Notes under the pieces: model-generated
Told to the model about the DNA's origin: nothing
Seen by the model: only the letters and a program-made list of their open reading frames with translations
Databases searched by the model: none
Program-made: the position numbers and the translations under genes
From: Enhydrobacter aerosaccus
GTDB lineage: Bacteria > Pseudomonadota > Alphaproteobacteria > Reyranellales > Reyranellaceae
Direction: 5' to 3'
Length of the DNA stretch: 64,000 nt
NCBI RefSeq assembly: GCF_900167455.1
Contig: NZ_FUWJ01000005.1
Span: 1-64,000 of the forward strand
In this document: positions 56,592-64,000 of the stretch, piece after piece
Numbering within the stretch: the stretch's first letter is position 1
How the letters are laid out: each line of letters begins with the position of its first letter

Positions 56592-57453
56592 GACCGATCT
56601 CCCCATCGCCGACGCGCAATGGCGCGGGCCGCGCATTGCTGGCTCGATCCTGAAGGATGCGACGCCGCAGGAAGTCGCTGATCACGTCGATTGCGCCAAC
56701 CATCAGAAGGATGATCGCCAGGACCGTCACCATCTTCGGGAAGTCGAGCAGGTCGATGGTGTTCTTGAGTGTCTGCCCGATACCGCCGGCGCCGACGATT
56801 CCCAGCACAGTCGATGTGCGGACGCTGAACTCCCACATGTAGAGCGCAACGGCGATGAAGTTCGGCATGATGTCCGGCAGCAAGGCGTAGCGCAGGACCT
56901 TGAGGCGGCTGGCGCCGCTGAGGGCAGCGGCCTCCAGCGGGCCTCGATCCGCGGGTTCGATGACATCGGCCAGCATCTTTCCGATCGCGCCCGTCATGTG
57001 AAAGGCGATGGCCAGCACGCCGGTGAACGGACCGAACCCGATCGCCGCTGTGAAGATGAGCGCGAACACCAGCGTTTCTGTCCCGCGGCTCAGGTTAAGG
57101 ATGCCGCGAGCGATCTGATAGACGATGGGGTGCGGCGAGATATTGCGGGCCGCGAGTAGCGACAGCGGCACAGCCGCAACCAGTGCAAAGAGCGTTCCGA
57201 TCGTCGCCATCGCCAGGGTTTCGAATGCGGCCGCCAGCACTTCCGGAAGGTCGCGCGTGTCGGGCGGCAGCATCTGGCCGAGCCAGCCGGCAACCCGCGG
57301 CATTCCCTGCGCGAGCTTGCCGAAATCGACGTGGGATTCCCGCCAGAAAACGACGAGAACCGCCACGCAGCAAACGAGCAAGGTGTTCCGGGTGAGACTG
57401 GAACGATCCAGCAGCCGTACAGCCGGTTCCTCATAGCGCCTTGGAGAGATCAT
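56584..57453 (-). CDS. phnE: PhnE-type phosphonate ABC transporter permease
   Basis: The 289-residue permease has about six helices and the PhnE core: PEVLAAAFETLAMATIGTLFALVAAVPLSLLAARNIS, RGTETLVFALIFTAAIGFGPF and EAAALSGASRLKVLRYALLPDIMP (the EAA loop). TSTVLGIVGAGGIGQTL near the end is also PhnE-specific. A GTG three bases upstream of the ATG at 57453 is an alternative start. It lies between the binding protein and ATPase genes of the same transcript. Confidence 0.91.
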   Translation of the reverse strand: MISPRRYEEPAVRLLDRSSLTRNTLLVCCVAVLVVFWRESHVDFGKLAQGMPRVAGWLGQMLPPDTRDLPEVLAAAFETLAMATIGTLFALVAAVPLSLLAARNISPHPIVYQIARGILNLSRGTETLVFALIFTAAIGFGPFTGVLAIAFHMTGAIGKMLADVIEPADRGPLEAAALSGASRLKVLRYALLPDIMPNFIAVALYMWEFSVRTSTVLGIVGAGGIGQTLKNTIDLLDFPKMVTVLAIILLMVGAIDVISDFLRRRILQDRASNARPAPLRVGDGEIGRV

Positions 57454-57512
57454 CACGCCCCTGTTCGCCTGGTCCTCTTGCGCGCAACAGCGCGACCTTC
57501 GATCGTCAGATC

Positions 57513-59259
<1,747 letters not shown>

Positions 59260-59382
59260 TTGATCTTTCTCCTCGTTCTTCGTCTTTTGTTATCATTCAT
59301 TGATTTCAATTATGTTATGTAATTATCCGCTGAACTAAACAGTCGAGGCGCGATCGGGCGCCTGGAAGGGAGCAGGTCAGCA
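59260..59382. promoter_or_regulatory. AT-rich divergent promoter region with LysR-type palindrome
   Basis: This 123-bp gap is far more AT-rich than its surroundings. It contains AATTA (59308-59312), 7 bases, then TAATT (59320-59324), a T-N11-A-type dyad as used by LysR regulators, between the htxA-like operon and the lysR gene. No Pho-box-like CTGTCAT repeats were seen. Autoregulation plus control of the operon is the expected arrangement. Confidence 0.6.
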
Positions 59383-60273
59383 ATGTTGGACGAAGAGCTG
59401 CTTAATCTGACGCAGGTGCGCGCGTTCCTTGCGGTCGTCGACCAGGGCGGCTTTAGAGAGGCGGCCGCAGCCCTGGGATGCGCGCAGCCGACCGTTTCCC
59501 AGTTGGTGAGGAAGCTCGAAGAAGCGCTCGGTGACCTCCTGATTGTCCGGGGGCATGCGCAATGCCTGCCGACGAAATCCGGGAGTCAGTTCCTGCCCTT
59601 CGCAAGAGCCCTTCTTCGTGTCGATCGCCGCGGGCGTGCGGCAGTCAAGGCGGGCCAGCTCGTGGTCGGAGCGAGCAGCAATATCGGCATCTACCTTCTG
59701 CCGGTATTGATGAAGAAGTTGAGCGACGCCTGCGGACAACCTATCGAATTGAAGATCGGCTCCAATCCCGAAATCGCCGACCAGCTTGAATCAGGCGAAA
59801 TCGACGTCGGCCTGATGGAATGGTGGGACGAGCGCCCCGGCTTCGAAGCCACGCCGTGGAATCGCCAATCGCTCGTCGTCATCGTCCCGAGGACTCACCC
59901 ATGGGCCAGGCGCAAGATGGTGTCGATCGAGGAATTGGTGGGAAAGCCGTTGGTCGGCGGGGAGCCGGGCAGCGGCACAGGAACCCTGCTCAGGAAGGCA
60001 CTGGGCGCGTCTTCCTCCCAGCTCAGGACGACCTACCAGCTCGGCAGCACCGACGCCGTGAAGGCTGCCGTCAAGGCAGGCCTGGGCATCTCATTGGTGA
60101 TGGAAAGCTCTGTGCGCGAGGAAGTGCGGCACCGGAGCCTCGTCGCACTGGAGCTCGAGGATGTCGATCTGGCAAAGGAGCTTCAATCGATCATTCCGGC
60201 CAACCTGCCCAGTTCGTCGCCGTCGCGCGCCTTCGTTTCGGCCCTGGGCGAGCTGTCGAAAGGCGCGCTGTGA
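59383..60273 (+). CDS. LysR-family transcriptional regulator
   Basis: The 296-residue protein has an N-terminal winged helix-turn-helix (about 8-65; GGFREAAAALGCAQPTVSQLVRKLEEALG) and a C-terminal effector-binding domain (GQLVVGASSNIGIYLLPVLMKKL, WARRKMVSIEELVGKPLVGGEPGSGTG). The GSGTGTLLRKAL motif and effector fold are of the CysB/CbbR-like class. It is transcribed divergently from the dioxygenase-transporter operon and is likely its regulator. A LysR gene (ptxE) is also part of the known phosphite locus. Confidence 0.92.
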   Translation: MLDEELLNLTQVRAFLAVVDQGGFREAAAALGCAQPTVSQLVRKLEEALGDLLIVRGHAQCLPTKSGSQFLPFARALLRVDRRGRAAVKAGQLVVGASSNIGIYLLPVLMKKLSDACGQPIELKIGSNPEIADQLESGEIDVGLMEWWDERPGFEATPWNRQSLVVIVPRTHPWARRKMVSIEELVGKPLVGGEPGSGTGTLLRKALGASSSQLRTTYQLGSTDAVKAAVKAGLGISLVMESSVREEVRHRSLVALELEDVDLAKELQSIIPANLPSSSPSRAFVSALGELSKGAL

Positions 60274-60324
60274 GGGCGCGTCCGCGCATCGCATGGGCGG
60301 ACATGATCATCCCCGAGAAATGAA

Positions 60325-60348
60325 AGACGGCGCCTTCAGGCGCCGTCT
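60325..60348. terminator. Bidirectional hairpin terminator
   Basis: AGACGGCGCC (60325-60334), loop TTCA, GGCGCCGTCT (60339-60348), a perfect 10-bp stem, lies between the convergent lysR and ctaD genes. CTCTCCTTCTCC follows on the plus strand and AAA precedes it, so it can act in both directions. Confidence 0.75.
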
Positions 60349-60373
60349 CTCCTTCTCCGAGACGCCGGGGGCC

Positions 60374-61999
60374 TCAGTGGCCCGGCGTGGCCGCGATATG
60401 GGGCGGCTCTTCGAAGGTATGGAACGGCGGCGGCGACGACACCGTCCATTCCAGCGTCGTGGCGCCCTCGCCCCAGTAGTTGGCTCCGACCTTGCGGCCG
60501 TACAGCAACGTCCCGAACACGACGAAGATCAGCCAGAAGATCGCGCCGGTGAAGGTAATGAAGGCACCGATCGACGCGATGAAGTTCCAGTGCCACATCG
60601 CATCGGGATAATCGACGTAGTGGCGGGGCATGCCGCTCAGCCCCAGGAAGTGCATCGGGAAGAACGTCAGGTTCACGCCGATGAACGTCACCGTGAAGTG
60701 AAGGTAGCCTGCCCATTCGGGATACTGGCGGCCGCTCATCTTGCCGATCCAGTAATAGAAGCCCGCGAACATGCCGAACACAGCCCCCAGCGACAGCGTG
60801 TAGTGGAAGTGCGCGATCACGTAGTAGGTGTTGTGCATGGCGTAGTCGACGCCGGCATTGGCCAGCACCACGCCCGTCACGCCGCCGACCGTGAACAGGA
60901 AGATGAATCCCAGGGCCCACAGCATCGGCACCTCGAGACGGATCGAGCCGCCCCACATGGTGGCGATCCAGGAGAAGATCTTCACGCCCGTCGGCACCGC
61001 GATCACCATCGTCGCCGCCACGAAGTAAGCGCGCGTGTCGACGTCCATGCCGACCGTATACATATGGTGCGCCCACACCACGAAGCCGACCACGCCGATC
61101 GCCACCATCGCGTAGGCCATGCCGAGATAGCCGAAGATCGGCTTGCGGGCGAAGGTCGAGACGATGTGGCTGATGATGCCGAAGGCCGGCAGGATCATGA
61201 TGTACACTTCGGGATGACCGAAGAACCAGAACAGGTGCAGGAACAGCGTCGGGTCACCACCGCCGGCCGGATCGAAGAAGTGCGTGCCGAAGTTGCGATC
61301 CGTCAGCAGCATGGTGATAGCACCGGCCAGGACCGGCACCGCCAGCAGCAGCAGGAACGCCGTCACCAGCACCGACCAGGCGAACAGCGGCATGCGATGC
61401 AGGGTCATCCCCGGCGCGCGCATGTTGAAGATGGTGGTGATGAAGTTGATGGCGCCCAGGATCGAGGACGCGCCAGCCAGATGCAGCGAGAAGATCGCCA
61501 GGTCCATGCCCGCGCCCTGCTGGATCGTCAGCGGCGGATAGGCGGTCCAGCCGGTGCCGACACCGCCGCCGATAAGAGCCGACATCACGAGCAGGATCAG
61601 CGCCGGCGGCAGCAGCCAGAAGCTGATGTTGTTCATGCGCGGGAAGGCCATGTCGGGCGCGCCGATCATGAGCGGCACGAACCAGTTGCCGAAGCCGCCG
61701 ATCAGCGCCGGCATGACGACGAAGAACACCATGATCAGGCCGTGCGCCGTGACGATCGTATTCCACAGATGCCCGTCAGGCGTCCCGTCCGCCGCGTTGA
61801 AGAACTGCACGCCGGGATTCAGCAATTCGAGCCGCATCCACATCGAGAAGCCGGCACCGACGAAGGATACGGCGATGGCGAACACGAGGTACATCGTGCC
61901 GATGTCCTTGTGGTTCGTGCTGTACAGCCAGCGCTTGATGCCGGTCGGTGTGTGATTGTCAGCGTGATGGCTGTGAACGGCGGCGCCGTGGCTGGCCAT
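60374..61999 (-). CDS. ctaD: Cytochrome c oxidase subunit I (aa3-type)
   Basis: The 541-residue catalytic subunit has 12 predicted helices. Heme and CuB ligands are seen: [10 protein letters not shown] (His86 for low-spin heme a), [16 protein letters not shown] (the CuB His-Tyr pair), [18 protein letters not shown] and [16 protein letters not shown]. The N-terminal tail is His-rich. The start [15 protein letters not shown] has the typical domain at once. No ctaC, ctaB, ctaG or ctaE genes adjoin it. Confidence 0.97.
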   Translation of the reverse strand: MASHGAAVHSHHADNHTPTGIKRWLYSTNHKDIGTMYLVFAIAVSFVGAGFSMWMRLELLNPGVQFFNAADGTPDGHLWNTIVTAHGLIMVFFVVMPALIGGFGNWFVPLMIGAPDMAFPRMNNISFWLLPPALILLVMSALIGGGVGTGWTAYPPLTIQQGAGMDLAIFSLHLAGASSILGAINFITTIFNMRAPGMTLHRMPLFAWSVLVTAFLLLLAVPVLAGAITMLLTDRNFGTHFFDPAGGGDPTLFLHLFWFFGHPEVYIMILPAFGIISHIVSTFARKPIFGYLGMAYAMVAIGVVGFVVWAHHMYTVGMDVDTRAYFVAATMVIAVPTGVKIFSWIATMWGGSIRLEVPMLWALGFIFLFTVGGVTGVVLANAGVDYAMHNTYYVIAHFHYTLSLGAVFGMFAGFYYWIGKMSGRQYPEWAGYLHFTVTFIGVNLTFFPMHFLGLSGMPRHYVDYPDAMWHWNFIASIGAFITFTGAIFWLIFVVFGTLLYGRKVGANYWGEGATTLEWTVSSPPPFHTFEEPPHIAATPGH

Positions 62000-62277
62000 G
62001 GATTTGTTCTCCCCAATGAAGCTGTCCCGGTTTTCCCGGATGGGCCCGAAAAGCCACGACATCTTCGAAGAGGTGAGACGATCTCAGCCTCAAGGCGCAG
62101 GAATCGCAGGCGCTCACGAGCCTGCGCCAGCGATAACCTCACTCACTGAGGGGAATCAACGAAGCTCGCGATCAGCGCCCGCATCGCGAGATTTTCGTGA
62201 TGGTCATTATCACTATCGTTGCAAGTGATTCCGAAGCGCGCGATCGCCGTCGCCCCGACGATCGGCGCCCATCGCGG
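62000..62277. promoter_or_regulatory. Intergenic region upstream of ctaD with a Fur-like box
   Basis: The 278-bp gap holds no gene. At 62199-62217 the plus strand reads GATGGTCATTATCACTATC, whose reverse complement matches the 19-bp E. coli Fur consensus at about 15 of 19 positions by eye. A short hairpin CCTCA/TGAGG lies near 62137-62151. The box is about 200 bp upstream of ctaD and could instead be a chance match. Confidence 0.4.
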
Positions 62278-63048
62278 TCAGCTGCCGATGGTCACGCCGG
62301 CATCGGCAACGATCGTCTGGCCAGTGATGAAGGCGCCGGCCTTGCCGGCCAGCATGACCGCGATGCCACCGATATCGTCAGGCTCGCCGATGCGCCGCAA
62401 CGGCGCCGTGGCCAGGCGCTTGTTGAGATACTCGGGATTGTCCCACAGCGCCTTGGCGAAGTCGGTCTTCACCAGGCCGGGCGCGATCGTGTTGATGCGA
62501 ATGTTGTCCGGCCCGAGTTCGGTCGCGAGGTTGCGCGCGAGCTGCATGTCGGCGGCCTTCGAGATGCCGTAGGCACCGATCACCGGCGTGCCGCGCAGGC
62601 CGCCAATCGACGAGACGATGATGATCGAGCCATCCTTCTTGGCGCGCATGTCCGGCAGGCACGCGGTGATCAGCCAGATGTTGCTGAGGATGTTGTTCTG
62701 CATGATCTTCATGAAGGCATCATCCGGCATCTTCTCGGTCGGCCCGTAATACGGGTTCGAGGCCGCGTTGCACACGAGGACATCGACCGGGCCGAGCTGC
62801 TTGCGCGTCTCGGCGATCAGGTTCTGGCACTGCGCCTTGTCGGAGATGTTGCAAGGAATGACGGTCGCATGCCCTCCGGCCTTGCGGATCTCGGCGGCGG
62901 CTTCCTCGCAGGCTGGCGCCTTGCGGCTCGACACCACGACCTTGGCACCTTGCAGCGCGAGATGCAGCGCGATCGACTTGCCGATGCCCTTGCTCGACCC
63001 GGTGACGACGGCGACCTTTCCTGTCAGGTCGAAAAGCGGCGATGCCAT
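62278..63048 (-). CDS. SDR-family oxidoreductase
   Basis: The 256-residue classical SDR has TGSSKGIGKSIA (16-27), CNAASNPYYG (93-102), SSIGG with Ser147, Tyr160 and Lys164 in YGISK. It probably acts on an acyl or alcohol substrate; CNAASNP rather than NNAG is seen in the dehydrogenase/reductase DHRS4-like subgroup. GGAGG precedes the ATG at 63048 by 6 bases. Confidence 0.9.
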   Translation of the reverse strand: MASPLFDLTGKVAVVTGSSKGIGKSIALHLALQGAKVVVSSRKAPACEEAAAEIRKAGGHATVIPCNISDKAQCQNLIAETRKQLGPVDVLVCNAASNPYYGPTEKMPDDAFMKIMQNNILSNIWLITACLPDMRAKKDGSIIIVSSIGGLRGTPVIGAYGISKAADMQLARNLATELGPDNIRINTIAPGLVKTDFAKALWDNPEYLNKRLATAPLRRIGEPDDIGGIAVMLAGKAGAFITGQTIVADAGVTIGS

Positions 63049-63161
63049 GCGATATCCTCCAAGCTCGTTTGCAACTGTGTGGCACAAACAACAGAAGCAA
63101 CCAATGGCGCATTTATTGCAGTATCTTCGGCAATAGATCGGAGCGAATTGGGGGTTCCGCG

Positions 63162-64000
63162 ATGCAGCAAGAGATGACCAGTTCCACGCTCTCCGTGGCC
63201 GGGGTGACCCCCACCATGATCGGCGGAGAGATTCCGCTGATCGATGTTTCGAACTTCCTCGCCGACAAGTCTGGCGCCGCCGAACTGGCAGCCGCGCAGC
63301 TCCGCTATGCCTTCGAGAAGGTCGGCTTTTACTATCTCGCAGGCCACGGCATCTCGCAGTCGCTGATCGACCGGACCTACGACGAGGCAGCCCGCTTCCA
63401 TGCCCAGCCGATGGAAGAGAAGCTCGCGGTCAAGGTGGACGAACATACGATCGGCTACATGCCGATCCAGGACAAGGCGCCGCCCAACGCGCTAGCGCAG
63501 AACAAGAAGCCGAGCCAGAACGAGGCCTACTTCCTGCGGCGCGAGCGCACCCGCGACGATCCCGACGTCGTATCGAACCGCCGCTTCCACGCCCTGAACA
63601 AGTGGCCCGGGAATCTGCCGGGCTTTCGCGAGAACGTGCTGGAATACATGCGGACGCTCGAGGCGCTGTGCCAGAAGCTGGTCAAGCTCTACGCGCTGGC
63701 ACTCGACCTGCCGGAGACGTTCTTCGACTCGTCCTTTGCCAAGCCGCACATGATCCTGCGCATGTCACGCTATCCGCAGATCGATGCCGGTGACGACACG
63801 GTTGCCAGCCTGGTCCCCCATACGGATTCGGGCTTCATGACGTTGCTGCCGCCCAACAAGGTGCAGGGGCTGTCGATCCTGCTGCCCGATGGGAGATGGA
63901 TGGACGCCCCCTATGTCGAGGGCGCTTACGTCGTCAATGGCGGCGACATCCTGCATCGCTGGAGCAACGAGCGCTTCCTGTCGACGCCTCACCGGGTTCG
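63162..64000 (+). CDS. Isopenicillin-N-synthase-like 2OG/Fe(II) oxygenase (C-terminus beyond window)
   Basis: This frame is open to the end of the window, with 279 codons seen. The N-terminal non-haem dioxygenase domain (IPLIDVSNFLA, FEKVGFYYLAGHGI) and the catalytic domain with His220, Asp222 (VPHTDSGFMTLL) and His277 (STPHRV) identify the IPNS/flavonol-synthase-like family. The conserved Arg of RxS that binds 2OG should follow after the end. It diverges from the SDR gene. Substrate unknown. Confidence 0.9.
   Translation, partial: MQQEMTSSTLSVAGVTPTMIGGEIPLIDVSNFLADKSGAAELAAAQLRYAFEKVGFYYLAGHGISQSLIDRTYDEAARFHAQPMEEKLAVKVDEHTIGYMPIQDKAPPNALAQNKKPSQNEAYFLRRERTRDDPDVVSNRRFHALNKWPGNLPGFRENVLEYMRTLEALCQKLVKLYALALDLPETFFDSSFAKPHMILRMSRYPQIDAGDDTVASLVPHTDSGFMTLLPPNKVQGLSILLPDGRWMDAPYVEGAYVVNGGDILHRWSNERFLSTPHRV

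Noticed and set aside
59260-59382. PhoB-binding Pho box in front of the htxA-like operon
   Set aside because: I looked for CTGTCAT-type direct repeats, which would be expected for phosphate-starvation control, and saw none; the LysR-type palindrome explains the region better.
60161-62149. Plus-strand open frame of 662 codons opposite ctaD
   Set aside because: Arg/His/Gln-rich shadow of the ctaD gene, which is unmistakable on the minus strand.

Overview
The window is a high-GC chromosomal segment from a free-living alphaproteobacterium. Evidence for this is the strong third-position GC bias (which produces long antisense shadow frames), the tRNA-Tyr/tRNA-Gly/tuf cluster, a Mce/Mla operon with a separate auxiliary lipoprotein, LivHMGF transport plus many SDR, acyl-CoA and MFS genes, frequent TTG/GTG starts with 1-4 base gene overlaps, and an imperfect palindromic repeat of a type I associate with soil alphaproteobacteria. 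A Reyranella- or Bradyrhizobium-like organism (Rhodospirillales/Hyphomicrobiales) is my best guess; no 16S gene is present to settle it. I see no rRNA, CRISPR, transposase, integrase, phage gene or origin.

Layout. 1-2.5 kb: translation genes (tuf, tRNA-Gly, tRNA-Tyr, rlmB, tRNA-Thr). 2.5-11.1 kb: a tight leftward set of five genes (NodU-type carbamoyltransferase, two-subunit molybdenum hydroxylase, GalE, family 2 glycosyltransferase), then convergent nucleotide-sugar enzymes (GDP-mannose 3,5-epimerase-like and UDP-glucuronate decarboxylase-like), pointing to surface polysaccharide synthesis. 11.2-18.7 kb: an acyl-CoA ligase, a Gly/Asn/Trp-rich secreted protein, an APH-fold kinase and a four-gene Mla/Mce lipid transporter operon (permease with STAS domain, ATPase, MlaD, lipoprotein). 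18.8-30.4 kb: PPK2, RlmJ, a degenerate archaemetzincin-like protein, acetamidase/formamidase, rhodanese, an MFS transporter behind a TetR-type palindrome, a slipin/NfeD pair, a glutamine amidotransferase and a DsbA-like isomerase coupled to 2,2-dialkylglycine decarboxylase. 30.4-39.9 kb: desaturase, alpha/beta hydrolase, M20 peptidase, SDR, Bcr-type MFS, transglutaminase-like protein, two PaaI thioesterases, a palindromic repeat and an acyl-CoA dehydrogenase.

40-49.7 kb is one rightward uptake and activation cluster: LivH, LivM, LivG, LivF, an acyl-CoA synthetase, two paralogous periplasmic binding proteins, and two paralogous SDRs. It probably imports and CoA-activates an organic acid. 50-55.8 kb holds a Tat-exported binding protein, a nitrate/sulfonate-type ABC importer with an alpha/beta hydrolase, and a divergent 2OG-Fe dioxygenase of the amino-acid hydroxylase type.

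55.8-60.3 kb is the most interesting region. A PhyH-family 2-oxoglutarate dioxygenase is followed by a PhnD-type binding protein, PhnE-type permease and PhnC-type ATPase, in the same gene order I recall for htxABCD (hypophosphite oxidation), and a divergent LysR regulator lies behind a palindrome-containing AT-rich promoter region. I propose an uptake/oxidation system for a reduced or organic phosphorus compound; the substrate is not proven. The window ends with an isolated cytochrome c oxidase subunit I gene, another SDR and a truncated isopenicillin-N-synthase-like dioxygenase.
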